Notes: a model not told the origin generated them from the sequence alone. Counted from the first letter of the stretch, positions 1 through 9,854 are shown. The stretch: 25,098 nt of DNA from Hyphochytrium catenoides (GCA_900088475.1 FLMG01003788.1:62106-87203), one strand, 5' to 3'. Made by a program: numbers and translations.

Positions 1-644
1 ACCGAAATCGTCCTTTACAATCAGCAAGACTCGGTCTCCTTTTCTCTCTCTTCCACTTCATCGCTTCTCTCCGCTGCGTGCCTCTCTCCCCCTTTCTTCT
101 ATTGCATTGCCTTTATAAAAATGGTAGTCGTACTTCGAACTGCTTGGCTCTAGTTCTCATCCTCCGAAAAGAACTGTCTCGGGCAAGATCCCTCGCTCTT
201 TCTCTTGCCCAGACAGCAACCAGCACCTGAGACTGGGCTAGCGGCTTCCTCACTCTTCTTGTTGGTCGCAGTCTCTCCTTATCTCTCTCCTCTCTATCGC
301 ACATCCCCTCCGCTTTATCTCGAAGAGCATCATCATTTCCTCACTCTTGCGGCTCCTCCTTGTTCTCTTTCTCACACTCTTCTTCTCCTTTTTGGCACTT
401 CTTACGCTCTCTCTTCTCTTCTCTTCTCTTCTTCTCTTCTCTTCTCTTCTCTTTCCTCTTCTTTTCTTCGCTACGCGTTCTTCTCTATAGGCAGCGTCAC
501 TCGTGGTTTCTTCTGCACCTCTGCTGCTTCAAGCTCTGCGTCTTTCCTTATCCCTGTTTTTCCTCCCCGGTACATAGCCAGCAGCCAGAGAAGAGAGCGA
601 GAGAGAGAGAGAGAAGGAAGAAAAGCATCAACAACGACAGAAGA
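1..644 (+). promoter_or_regulatory. Promoter and pyrimidine-rich leader of the SET-domain gene
   Basis: No convincing protein is seen here. A TATA-box-like TATAAAA lies at 114-120, which would put transcription start near 145 and give a 5' leader of about 500 nt. The leader is strongly pyrimidine-rich on the coding strand, with a TCTTC pentamer run at about 408-462, and turns purine-rich (GA run, about 598-615) just before the start codon. The frame of the downstream gene is open back to about 360 but has no ATG before 645. The TATA assignment and leader length are inferences from position only. Confidence 0.4.
408..465. repeat. TCTTC pentamer microsatellite
   Basis: Tandem, slightly imperfect copies of a 5-nt pyrimidine unit occupy the leader of the SET gene. 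It belongs to the coding-strand pyrimidine bias seen around other plus-strand candidates in the window. Confidence 0.7.
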
Positions 645-2618
645 ATGGCAAGCGCGGAAGCGAGCTCGGCTTCCCACGGCCGTCTCTTCTCTCTCTCTCC
701 TTCGCTGCTGTCGCGCTATTATGAAGATCAGATCCGTCAGGGCAACTGGAGCATCGCCAGAGCGCTAACATTATCTATGGGCTACGGGCTCATCGCGCTG
801 CGGCCCTATCAACAGGGAGAGACGATCTTTGAAGAGACGCCGGTGGTAGCTGAGCAACTTGTCAGGAACAAACACATCGTGCTCTCCTGCGGACAGTGCT
901 TCAAATGGCTGGGATCGGTAAACACACAGCTTGATCTGCTGGCAGGGAGGATCTCTAGAGAGCAGCTGGCGTCTGGGGCTCCTCCTCCTCCTCCCTCAGG
1001 CTGTCGCCTTCCTGATCTGGCCACTGCCTGCGGAGGGCGAGAGGGAGGAAGAGAAGAAGTAGGAGAATCTTTCCACTCTTTCTTCTCCTGCCCTGCCCAT
1101 TGTGGAGAGCTCTTTTGCTCTTCTTCCTGCCTGGAGACAGCGATGAGGGACGGGCACTTGCTGCTCTGCACAGGGACAGTGGAGGAGATGGAGCATCCGA
1201 TCGTGCAGTTCAAGTTCCATGCCATTCAGAGCTATGAGCTTTTTCTCTCGGCAGGAAAGGTCTGCTGCCGCATTCTCTCCCGTTATAAAGAGCTTCAACA
1301 CGCTCAAAGTCTCTCTCCTGAGGCAGCCTGCAAAGAGGCCGTCTTAGAGTTTGCGGGGCTAGAGAGCGCCATGTGGTGGGAGGGCAAAGTAAGTCAGAAA
1401 AGACTGGGGAAGAGCGCGCTAAAAAGCGAGGAGGAGTTCCAGGCGGACATGAAGAGACATGCGGAGATCTCCCTTGGCCTGTTGACGAGTGCGTTGGCGG
1501 TAGATCCAGCTGACCCCATAGCGCGGCTCTTTACATTAGAGCAGTATGGTGCGAACCTATGGTTCTAGAGCCCTGTCTATTGATCTTTCTTCTCTCTTAT
1601 TCTCTCTCTCTCTTCTTCTCTTGCCTGTGTATCTCTCTCTCTCTCTCTCTCCGTCTCTCTGTCTCTCTGTCTCTCTTTTTAACCCTCTTCTCCAGGGCAG
1701 AATTTTCAACTCGTTCCCTTTTCCGTTTTCTTTGTTCTCGCTTCCCACTTCCTCTTCCAAACTCTCCAACCTCCTCTTCTTGTTCGTCCTGTCGTGGATC
1801 ACCTATTAACGCCGTTGTCTCATGCCTTGACTTATTCCTCCTCCTCCTCGTCCAATGGCTTAGGCCGCATCCTGGGCGCCTTAAACAGGAATCAGATGAG
1901 CATACAATGGGACTCTCCCGTCCTTCAATACGTCAAAGCGCTGAAGAGAACGGCGGAAAGGATTGCCCAGCAAGCCAAAGACGAAGAAGCAGAAAGAGAG
2001 ACTGATAAGCTAGTAAACGCCGCGAGAGAGGCGCTGTCCACTTATGAGGACGCAATAGAGGAACACTTGGAGGCAATAGAGACGCTCAGGGTTGAAGATA
2101 GCTCTGACGAGGAGGAAGAAATGGAAGAAGAAGAGTGGGATCTGGCAGCAAAAATTGACCATTATGCACGGGCTATGGAGGACGAGGAGGAAAGAGGAGA
2201 GGTGGAGAAGACGAAAGTAGACGAGTGCTGCAGAGGAAGAGAGAAGGATGGTGACGGTGACGAGAAAGAAGAAGAAAATATGGGTGAAGGAGACGATGCT
2301 GTGGATGATCTGATAGAAAGAGGAGAGGATCTCTTTCCAGAGTTTGACGGGATTGGCCTCTTTCCCTTGGTTGCCGTGATGAATCACTCGTGTCAGCCTT
2401 CCTGTAAGGTCCTATGGCCTTCTTGGGAGGAGGAATCCCGACCCCGTGCCCGAGCCCGCGTGGTTGCCCTTCGGCCGATAGAGAGAGGAGAGGAGCTTCT
2501 GCAGAGCTATATCGACGCAGATCTTCCCTTGGAAAGGAGGAGACGGAGGTTACTGCCCTACGGCTTCGTATGCACTTGTCCCAAGTGTAAGGAGGAAGAG
2601 AAACAAGCGGGAACGTGA
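645..2618 (+). CDS. SMYD-like SET-domain protein lysine methyltransferase (two exons)
   Basis: Joining 645-1548 to 1864-2618 gives 552 residues. The first SET segment is at about residues 44-66 (GYGLIALRPYQQGE). A MYND-like zinc-binding segment follows, split by a loop: C82-x2-C85, then C149, C153, C158, C162, H171 and C175, in the SMYD-type pattern FCSSSC...GH..LC. The catalytic end has the NHSC motif at 475-478, GEELLQSY with Y517, and the post-SET CTCPKC at 538-543. C478 plus the three post-SET cysteines would form the post-SET zinc site of SMYD proteins. Such enzymes transfer methyl from S-adenosylmethionine to lysine in histones or other proteins; the substrate here is unknown. Residues about 316-465 are a highly acidic, helical insertion between the SET core and NHSC. 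The usual NHSCxPN reads NHSCQPS. The start is the first in-frame ATG (AAGAATGG). Confidence 0.88.
1549..1863 (+). other. GT-AG intron of the SET-domain gene
   Basis: A 315-nt intron in phase 1. The donor follows ...CAG TAT G and the acceptor is the TTAG at 1860-1863. Splicing restores YGRILGALNRNQ across the junction, a typical linker before the second SET half, while reading through hits a stop at 1566-1568. The intron is pyrimidine-rich on the coding strand, with a TC run near 1630-1680. It is the best-supported intron in the window and serves as a model for judging others. Confidence 0.85.
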
Positions 2619-3383
2619 AGGATAATGCTATGCCGCACAAAGAGGATTAGAAACGGAGACTTGGACAGCTCCAGCAGGGACATTTTCATTGATCGAGAAG
2701 CGCGTGAGAAAGGGAGGAGAAAGAGAGGAGAAAGCTGTGTGCTTTTATTAGCCCTGTTATGACTGATAGTCCTTTCTTTCAGTTCTCAAGTCTTGTTGGT
2801 CGTCTCTCTCCCTTTCTCTCTCTCTTTCTGCCATCATGACATCTCGTCCTGTTCGGCAGGCCTGCCTCTCTCTGAGCATTGTTTATCTACACCGCTAGGG
2901 CAGAGCCTGTGTAAGACCAATGACCATCATCTGTCCTCAGGGTCCACTGTCTTTCTCTCCTGGGAAGATAAGGGAACCAAAGCTGCACAGCAGCACAAGG
3001 AACAGGACGAAGACAGAGTTCACCGAAAGTAGTGGGGCTCCTTCTTCTTTCTCTGGGGAACTTTGAGAGGAAGACGGTCACTGTAAGGGATTGTACTGCC
3101 TCTTCTATTATTGAAAAAAGAAAATAGTTTATAAAATGGGCTAACAAGGAAGCCCTAGAAATTCGTCTTCTTCTCTCTGTCTCCTTCCCTCTCTCTCTCT
3201 CTGTCTCTCTCTCTCTGTCTTTCTGCTCTGTTGGATTTATCCTCGAAAGAATGGCGCCTTTCCAAGCACTATTGTGGCGGAAAGAGAAAAAGAGAGGCGC
3301 AGACTAGCCGTCTTTAGCAGCCAACGCACACATTCTCTCTTCCACTTCTCTCATTGGTCCTCATAGTCCTTCGGCGGCGCAAT
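2619..3383. other. Intergenic region between two convergent genes
   Basis: This is the 3' side of both the SET gene (+) and the cupredoxin gene (-). It contains a TC microsatellite at about 3172-3225. A plus-strand open stretch ends at 3032 (SWEDKGTKAAQQHKEQDEDR near its end); it starts in pyrimidine-rich DNA and has no clear start or splice sites, so it is not called. I recognise no polyadenylation motif with confidence. Confidence 0.5.
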
Positions 3384-3752
3384 TTACTGCTGCTCCTGCT
3401 CCTCAGCTCTAAGAGCTCTGGCAGCCTTGGTGTTAACTGTGAGCTTCATCCTGCTGCAGTGGTTGCTCACCTGGCAGGAGTAGTAGGTGGTGCCAGGCTT
3501 GTCCAGGGTCACTCTCAGTGGACCAGAACTGCCCAGAAGGGTTTGCTCATTGGCGCAGCTGGCGAGATCGGCTGCGGTGGCGTGAGTGTATACGTTGTGT
3601 CCCCTTACAAAGTTGAAGACCAGGGTGTCTCCTACGTTGGCATTTACAGTCTGTGCGCCAAAGCTGGTGCTCCAGGAGAGAGGAATGTCCGCGGCGGTGG
3701 AGAGCTGAGCCACAGAGGCGATGGCAGCGAGGAAAGCTAGAAGACGTGCCAT
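3384..3752 (-). CDS. Secreted phytocyanin-like cupredoxin (blue copper protein)
   Basis: The product has 122 residues, with an N-terminal signal peptide of about 20 residues (hydrophobic run 4-17, likely cleavage around STAA-D) and then a single domain of about 90 residues. Type-1 copper ligands are visible: H52 in VRGHNVYTH, C93, H98 and M102 in YYSCQVSNHCSRMKL. C66 and C99 match the phytocyanin disulfide, with C99 directly after the histidine ligand. The family carries single electrons outside the plasma membrane or in the secretory pathway. There is no GPI-anchor signal; the tail after the domain is short, polar and Glu/Gln-rich (AARALRAEEQEQQ). The start was chosen because the signal peptide begins at this ATG (ACAAAATGG); longer in-frame reading upstream lacks that feature. 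The gene is intronless as read. One residue seems missing between H98 and the methionine ligand compared with plant phytocyanins. Confidence 0.87.
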   Translation of the reverse strand: MARLLAFLAAIASVAQLSTAADIPLSWSTSFGAQTVNANVGDTLVFNFVRGHNVYTHATAADLASCANEQTLLGSSGPLRVTLDKPGTTYYSCQVSNHCSRMKLTVNTKAARALRAEEQEQQ

Positions 3753-5456
3753 TTTGTTATTGTTGGATATAGGGAGCGAGAGGTGCTGGGCCTTGCGGTG
3801 CTTGATTTGCTGGTACGAGAGCTGGGCGCTTTTGACGCAGATAGTAAGTTTGGTTGTGAGCTGAATGTGGCGGTGTCTGAGAGGATACAGCCGCGAGTTT
3901 ACCATCCCTTCAGACAAGGTGATGAGATAGGAGAGCGTGGTCTGAATGCGAACGAGAGAGGAGAAGGGAGAGGAGAGAATAGGGAACAGAAGCAAGAGCG
4001 AGCAGGAATAAGAACCGAGATCTTGTCTAGCGCTAGAGAAAGAATGGACGGAACATTGGTCCGTTGGAATAGACCATAAGAAGCTGGGACAGTGGCAGTT
4101 CCCTGCTGGCAAGCTCGCGCATTTCTTGGTGATCTTTTTTGCCTTGAACTTCTTCTCTCCTCCAGACTTTAGAATAAACTGCGATGACGGCTGGTTGGTC
4201 CAGAGAACACTCTCTCACATTTTAGGGGTACGTCACTGCCGACACACACGAGGGGCAGCACGATACGCTGCTCGGTTCGCTCTCTCTTTCTCGATGGAGA
4301 CGTCGCTGTCGTGTCCTGCTCCCATTCCCGGGAAGGAGGGTGAACAACGATCAATACTAAGATGGAAAGATCGCTCCGCACACCTTCATCAGCTTGTCAG
4401 TGCCTTCCCTCGCCTCTCTTCGTCTCTCTTCTTCATCAGGTCGCTGAGGGGTATCTGCATAAATTTATGGAGCGGCAAGGCATTCCATCTCTCTTTCTCT
4501 TCCACCCTCTGTGGCGCTCTTGTTCTCCCTCTTTCTCTCCCCCTGTCTCATTCCATTCTTTTCTCTCTCCCTCTTTCTCTTCCTCTCTCTTCCTCTCTTT
4601 TCCTCTCCGTTTCCTTTCTCTCGTCGGGACCAGTCGTTCTAGCGGATGGTTCTATTCCTTCTTTGCATTCTTCTCGAAGTGGAAGCATAGTCAAGCGGCC
4701 ACAAGCTGCCTGCCGCCTTCTCGCTTGCTTGCCGCCGTCCAAAGACGCCAAGGACTGCCTTGAAGACACAATAGACCGTCTTAGTCAGAATAAATGCCAA
4801 ACCCTCGGCGAAACAGTAGTTGTTTCTCATCTTCCTACTACTGGTGACGGCTCCAGTCAAGTGTCAAGAATAAACGCAATCTTATTCTTGATTCTAGATA
4901 ACGCCATGATAGTAAACTCATCTTTCCCTGTCGCTATTCATAATCCACACGCTGCCTCTGTAGTCGTTCTCCCTGGGTAGAGGAAGGTGAGGCCACGGAA
5001 CCTCCGCCACGCGCGAGATCATGCTTCGTTCATCTGCTAGGGTCTTTCCTCCGTGGTGAGACTGCCGCCGGCGGCTAAGACTTTCCTGGAACTCTTTTCT
5101 TTTCATTTCTTTACTTCTTCCCCCTAACAGCTGTTTGCTTGTTTTGCTTGTTGTGCTTCTCCCTGTTCTGATCACAGGAAGGAATGAAGTTTGGCTGTTG
5201 ACACGCGCAAGATAGGCAAGATAGAAGCTACTTATTACAGCACAGCGTCTGGAGACGACGTTATTAGTCGCTCTTGATAAAGTTAGGGTCTAGAAGTCTA
5301 GAACCCTGGTGGTCAGCTTATCAATGATCTTGTCTCCCTCCTTCGATGGTTCTTCTGTGTCTTATACTCGCCGCCTTCCCTCATCACATGCATCTATAGA
5401 ACATTCTAGGGGCCATCACCATGCTATAGACCTACCTATGAAGCTATGACAGCGAG
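3753..5456. other. Unassigned region upstream of the cupredoxin gene
   Basis: The cupredoxin promoter should lie at the left end on the minus strand; a short AT-rich leader (about 3753-3775) precedes the ATG, but no clear TATA box is seen. Pyrimidine-rich plus-strand DNA runs from about 4480 to 4625. Several open frames cross the region on both strands, but they overlap each other, begin in low-complexity DNA and show no recognisable domain. A hairpin at 5274-5324 is listed separately. Confidence 0.5.
5274..5324. repeat. Two-tier inverted repeat (potential hairpin)
   Basis: The outer arms TTGATAA (5274-5280) and TTATCAA (5318-5324) are perfectly complementary. Inside them AGGGTCTAGA (5285-5294) pairs with TCTAGAACCCT (5297-5307) with a single bulged A and a 2-nt loop. 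The interior loop between tiers is 4 nt on one side and 10 nt on the other. It could fold as RNA or as a cruciform; its function is unknown. Confidence 0.6.
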
Positions 5457-5786
5457 CTATATCGTGCATGGAAGGTAATAAAGGAGAGGAGGAGGGGCAG
5501 CAGCAACAACACCTCCAGCTGACCTAATGGTGCTGCATCCACGTCTTTGGCGGTCTAGTAGCAGCAAGACAATCATCACCGAGTACGTAGGAACACTGCG
5601 GATGGAGTTTGGAAGGAAGGCAAGTCTTTTGATGAGGAGTAAGGACTGAAGAGAGAGCATTGTTAGAGACAAAGAGGAACCACCACCCACCACCAACCAT
5701 CGCAACGTCCATCGGGAGGCACCGACCACAGGAAAGGGAAGCTCTTCGACCTTGATCGACATGTCACTGTCATCCAGGACAACCAT
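5457..5786 (-). CDS. Hypothetical small protein, possibly spliced
   Basis: An ATG-started frame of 109 codons begins MVVLDDSDMSIKVEELPF, which looks like ordinary protein. The middle becomes low-complexity (GGG, then SLSL). Near 5648-5670 the minus strand carries a branch-like CTCTAAC followed by a pyrimidine run and TTCAG, which would end a short intron and could move translation into the frame ending KTWMQHH at 5524. No good donor was identified. No domain is recognised. It may be a real small gene or a chance frame. Confidence 0.25.
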   Translation of the reverse strand: MVVLDDSDMSIKVEELPFPVVGASRWTLRWLVVGGGSSLSLTMLSLQSLLLIKRLAFLPNSIRSVPTYSVMIVLLLLDRQRRGCSTIRSAGGVVAAAPPPLLYYLPCTI

Positions 5787-7269
5787 GCTGGCAGACGATT
5801 TCGACGGCTAGCCAAGAGCGACAAAGTGGTACTTTAGGCGACCAGCCGACAATCTCTATCATAAAGTAGTACCGCTGAGGTTGACTACTAGGAGAGACGT
5901 ATGCAGCCTTTCTTCAGTCAACAAATAGTTCTTCTCTGCTGCTTTTTATAACACAGTGAGAGGAAGTTTCTTTCCATCAGCTTGTAGATATCACTCGCGG
6001 CGGACAATGTAGACGCTCTTTGGATACTGTCTCTCACCCATTGACGTCCACTCTGCAAGACAATGGTGGAGGAAGAAGGAGGAAAGCACCTCACCCTATG
6101 ATGGAGGAGGGACGCAAGAGGACAGTTTCTGGCAACAACATCGTCAGGTTCTTACTGGAACTCTGCAGAAGTGTGAGGAACGGATCGACGTTGCTCATAG
6201 TGGCTGCGTGAGGAGCAATGGGATCCAGGTTCCGAGCTCGCAGGCATCTACTGCTTGTTAGGATGTATAGCCTAAGCAGCTTGAGACAGCGCTAACCCCG
6301 CCACTCGTAATCCTTCTTGCTTTCTTATCATGTCGGTCGTGCGACGGCTGCTTTGTGGTCCAACGCACCCTTCTAAGAAGCTTCCTTGTTCGTCTCTACT
6401 TCTTGTTCACGATCAGTGAGTCCACCTTCTTTGCCCAGTTCGGCTCTTATTCTAGCTTCACTTTATCTATTATTATTATCCTGAGAAAAAACGGGTTTAA
6501 GGGATGCAAGTCGGTCTCTCCTTTCTTCCTCTGCCAAGCTTCTTTATTATGGGTTGCCTTCCTTCTTCTTTCTAACACCGTGCACGGCGTGCGAGCTGCA
6601 GACCGCAGCGAATGTGGAAGAACAACTGTTCAAGCAACTTCTCACCATAAAATTGCGCTGAGTAACGTCCGACAGTGAAACGATAAAATGCCTCCGACGA
6701 TATAACGGAACAGTGCTCCTCTGTGAATCGCCCTACTTAGGGTATCTCCTCAACATCAGGCAGCTTGCTGCGCCGCCATTGTTAATCATCGGAGATCATG
6801 CAAGATGAAGATCAAAATTTGCTTTCTTCTCCACGACTGTTCTTCGCCAGTTGTAACGCCATTCAAGAGAGTCGTCCGGCATGAATAGTGGTGGGATGAG
6901 CCAACAACTGCTGCTCTTCATTATAGAGCAATTATTCCTAGCTTAGTCCTCACCACCTTGTTCATTTAGCTCAGCAGACAACAGGGATGGTGGCGTATGG
7001 TTGCGCTCCTGGTCGATAGTCCTAAGCACTTAGCTGCTACTTGCTGGTGTAATAATAACAAGTAGTAGCCCTCAAACACTAGGCAACATAACGTTTAACA
7101 ATAGGATTAAAGGCTATTCAGCGAACGAAAGAGAGACGGGCTTTGGTGAGTGGCTTGCCAAGCAACAGGGGCGGTCCACTGCCGCTTCTTCTGACGACAG
7201 AGACTGGAGAAGGCTGCCGGTCAGTCAGATTATGGGTGGATAGTAGGTTCTTTTTGTTGGTGGTCCTTG
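5787..7269. other. Unassigned region
   Basis: No recognisable gene. A plus-strand frame ending at 6211 contains MMEEGRKRTVSGNNIVRFL without low complexity, and a second plus frame ends at 6678 with a hydrophobic stretch followed by ADRSEC. Neither has an ATG start with support from splice sites or a domain. They are mentioned only as places where transcript evidence would help. Confidence 0.4.
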
Positions 7270-7412
7270 CCCTGCTGCTTGCTCTGCTCTGCTGCTGGCG
7301 GCCCTGCTGCTGGCGGCCCTGCTGCTGGCGGCCCTGCTTCTCGCCCTGGTGCTTGCTTTTTTGCTGCTGGCGGCCCTGCTTCTCGCCCTACTGCTGGCCG
7401 CCCTGCTGCTGG
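7270..7412. repeat. 15-nt minisatellite (CTGCTGCTGGCGGCC unit)
   Basis: Three near-perfect adjacent copies at about 7288-7334 are followed by diverged copies containing CTTCTCGCC and CTACTGCTGG. The period is 15 nt, so each reading frame repeats every five codons: plus frames give CCWRP or AAGGP units, or a leucine/alanine-rich hydrophobic run. The minus strand is also open. Because several frames on both strands stay open, openness is not evidence for a protein here. Confidence 0.75.
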
Positions 7413-7557
7413 TGTGGGCAGCCAGTTGAAGTGCACTCCATTTCTGACCGAACACTTTGGGAACAACAATGTAAAACGTGAAACGGCCGCGTTATTTGTC
7501 ATAAGTCATGCCATTTCCCCAAATAAGCTCACTATAATAAGATCTTCTCAGAAATAA

Positions 7558-8007
7558 CGAATGCACTCACCCTTCCAATAACAGAGTAGAAAGTAGCAGA
7601 GAGAAGCGGTAGGCACAAAGGTGGCAGAGAGACAGTGATCAGCTGTACCGACCTGGACGAGAGAAGAAAGAGAAGAAGAACTTCCACTCTGTCTGTCTCT
7701 CTATGAGTTCCAGGAGAAGAGAGGCGCCGTAGGAAGTCTTTCTCTTGAGGCTTCAATCATTCGTTAGGCGGTCCCTTCTGCCTCCTATGTCGACCAGCAG
7801 TCTTCATGCCAAACTGCCTTCATCAGCAGCCTGCATCATCTTCAACTGCGTTAGCGTCAGTGCCTCCGAGGAAGTAGTCTTCCCATGAGCAGATCCTCTT
7901 AGTGACTTCCTAGTAGCAGGAAAGAAGACCGCAACGCAAGGGCTACGACGTGATGAACGGGGCGATAGAGAAGTGTGTAAGCCTCGTCCTCCTCCTCTTG
8001 GATATTC
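7558..8007. other. Unassigned region
   Basis: Short frames only, on both strands, with no domain, repeat or splice structure I can support. Confidence 0.4.
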
Positions 8008-8250
8008 CTATTTGATTTGATAGGAAAGGTGAACATACATCAGACGCTTCTCCTCAAGTGCCCGAGCCGCCTCTGGTTGGTCTGTGTTACGAAGAGCCTC
8101 TCTCTCGTGGTGCTCTAAGTGGTCTAGAAGGGCAAGTATCTGCCAAGCTCCCTCACATGTCTCCGGCTCCCTCCGTGGTCCGAAGGTGGTGGTGGTCGTC
8201 GTGGTGGACCTGTAGGCCTGTCTGGACCTAGGACGACGTGAAGCAGCCAT
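8008..8250 (-). CDS. Hypothetical 80-residue protein, divergent from the membrane-protein gene
   Basis: Starting at the ATG at 8248-8250 the frame gives 80 residues: a basic Ser/Thr-rich N-terminal part with seven consecutive threonines, then an acidic amphipathic helix-like segment (ALLDHLEHHEREALRN ... ARALEEKRLMYVHL). The frame is open further upstream to 8391 but has no earlier ATG. It would be transcribed away from the gene at 8445, sharing a 194-bp intergenic region. The opposite strand is also open across the same bases, so the coding strand is uncertain. No family is recognised. Confidence 0.3.
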   Translation of the reverse strand: MAASRRPRSRQAYRSTTTTTTTFGPRREPETCEGAWQILALLDHLEHHEREALRNTDQPEAARALEEKRLMYVHLSYQIK

Positions 8251-8444
8251 AACGTCATCGGAGGAGTTAAAGGTTGGAATATCACAAGGAATTAACGGCT
8301 CTTGAACCGAAGAGAAGCATTGACGAGGCCACAGACTTGTTTCCCAGCCGTGCCGGTCCGTCTGCGGTGGGATTTCAACCTCTCCCTTCACGTTTTTTTG
8401 ATCCTTCCACCCGCTGTCTCTGGTGACGAGGAGCGAAGGGAGAT

Positions 8445-9848
8445 ATGAGAGGTGAAGGGGTCGGATCCTCTGGTCCGCCTCTGTTCCTTGATGCGAGTCC
8501 CATCACAAAGCTATGTCTGTCTCTTGTCTACCAGCTTCAGCAGCGGCCTCCTCTGGACGATATCTCTCGAAAGTTCCTTGCCAACACAAGGGCAGAGATT
8601 GATGCTGCTCTCACTTCCACGACTGGCAGTCCTCCTCATCCGTCCCCTCCCGTTATTCCCATCGTCACGTCGAAGGCGCAGCATTCTCTTACCTCTGCCT
8701 TCAGCTCTAAGGTGGCTGCCGCTCCAGAGAATTCTCAAGACGGCTCTTTTTCTGCTCAGGGAAGGAAGACGAGAAAGCGTATCCTTTCTACCATAAAGAC
8801 GAGGAGGCAGAAGGTGAGAGTGATGACCGCAGTGCAGCCGTATGCAGAGCTGACAGTGCCAGAAAGCAATCTGACGGTGCTGGAGAAGCTCCTTGGAAAG
8901 ATGTTTTTTGCTTGGTGGTGGAGGTTTAAGCGGATCGTTGGCAGTGGACCTCTCTCCTTCCTCCTCTTTTGCGTTGATGGGCTCCTCTTCTATGCTTACA
9001 CTCTCTTCGAGTTGTCGGACACGCTAAGGACGGCGGTAGTGTCGACCTTCGCTGGCATTGTTTGCTTTCTGTTTTTGAGGCAGTCGGCGTTTTGGAACTT
9101 TGCCCTCCTCTGCAAGTCTCTCGCGACGTTTGAGGCCTTTTTCTTCCTCGTAGAGCTCTCTCTCTTCTCCATCGCTCTCTCCGGGGTCTTCTGCTTCAGT
9201 TATGGTGGCACCATGTTGGCTGTCAGTCTTACAATGGCTATATTCACAACGACGCTACCCTACGATAGCTTTCCCGTTGTTCTACGTAAGGGAATGCGGG
9301 CGTCCTTGGTGCTTAGTTGCTTCTTTACGGGCTCTTATATGGCGCTGATCTACCTCCGTCTCCCTCGACAAATGTGTGGCTATCGCTTTGACCTAACCCG
9401 AGGAGAGATGGAAGACGAATATAATCTTCCTGAGCGTAGCACTCTCTGTGGGACAAGGCCACGAATGAGTCTTTCTCTCGTTGATGTCTGCATCAATCGC
9501 GGCTTTACACTGTTGATGCTGATGTTAAGAGCAACCTACCTCGCCTTCAAACATCCCCAAGACTGCGTTCTTATCCGAAGCCGTATCAGGATCTCAGAGC
9601 TGCCTGTCCCGGACAATTATTCTGGGAGAAAAGACCCATCCAAGGTCGAAATGCTATCGTTGCCCTCTCTGGCTGCGTCGTCTTCTTCTTCTTCGTTAAG
9701 GAAGGTGAGGACGGAGAGAGCTCGAATGAGGTTGGAGAGTCTAAGTACCCAGGACCTGGCGACCGGCCGATCTTCAGACGAAGAAGAACGCAATTATACC
9801 GAGCAAAGTACTATTAGGCACATGCCAAAGGGTACAACCGGAAGGTAA
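8445..9848 (+). CDS. Polytopic membrane protein of unknown family
   Basis: The 467-residue product is intronless as read and begins at the first ATG after an in-frame TGA. Residues 1-145 are hydrophilic and basic, rich in Ser/Pro and with an RKTRKR cluster. About residues 158-310 contain five or six hydrophobic segments (SFLLFCVDGLLFYAYTLF, TFAGIVCFLFL, FFFLVELSLFSIALSGVF, TMLAVSLTMAIFTTTLPY, LVLSCFFTGSYMALIYL). A soluble stretch with CGYRFDLTRGEMEDEYNLPE follows, then an amphipathic segment near 352-370 (RGFTLLMLMLRATYLAFKHP). The last 90 residues are Ser-rich with an acidic cluster (SSDEEE), plausibly a cytoplasmic tail. I do not recognise a named family, and no catalytic motif is visible. 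A role in a membrane compartment is all that can be inferred. Confidence 0.8.
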   Translation: MRGEGVGSSGPPLFLDASPITKLCLSLVYQLQQRPPLDDISRKFLANTRAEIDAALTSTTGSPPHPSPPVIPIVTSKAQHSLTSAFSSKVAAAPENSQDGSFSAQGRKTRKRILSTIKTRRQKVRVMTAVQPYAELTVPESNLTVLEKLLGKMFFAWWWRFKRIVGSGPLSFLLFCVDGLLFYAYTLFELSDTLRTAVVSTFAGIVCFLFLRQSAFWNFALLCKSLATFEAFFFLVELSLFSIALSGVFCFSYGGTMLAVSLTMAIFTTTLPYDSFPVVLRKGMRASLVLSCFFTGSYMALIYLRLPRQMCGYRFDLTRGEMEDEYNLPERSTLCGTRPRMSLSLVDVCINRGFTLLMLMLRATYLAFKHPQDCVLIRSRIRISELPVPDNYSGRKDPSKVEMLSLPSLAASSSSSSLRKVRTERARMRLESLSTQDLATGRSSDEEERNYTEQSTIRHMPKGTTGR

Positions 9849-9854
9849 CATTGT

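Noticed and set aside
3354-3740. 128-codon plus-strand ORF antisense to the cupredoxin gene
   Set aside because: It is the shadow of the minus-strand cupredoxin, whose signal peptide and copper ligands are unambiguous.
8452-8796. 114-codon frame overlapping the start of the 467-residue gene
   Set aside because: It is a +1 shadow of the longer frame, which continues into clear membrane segments.
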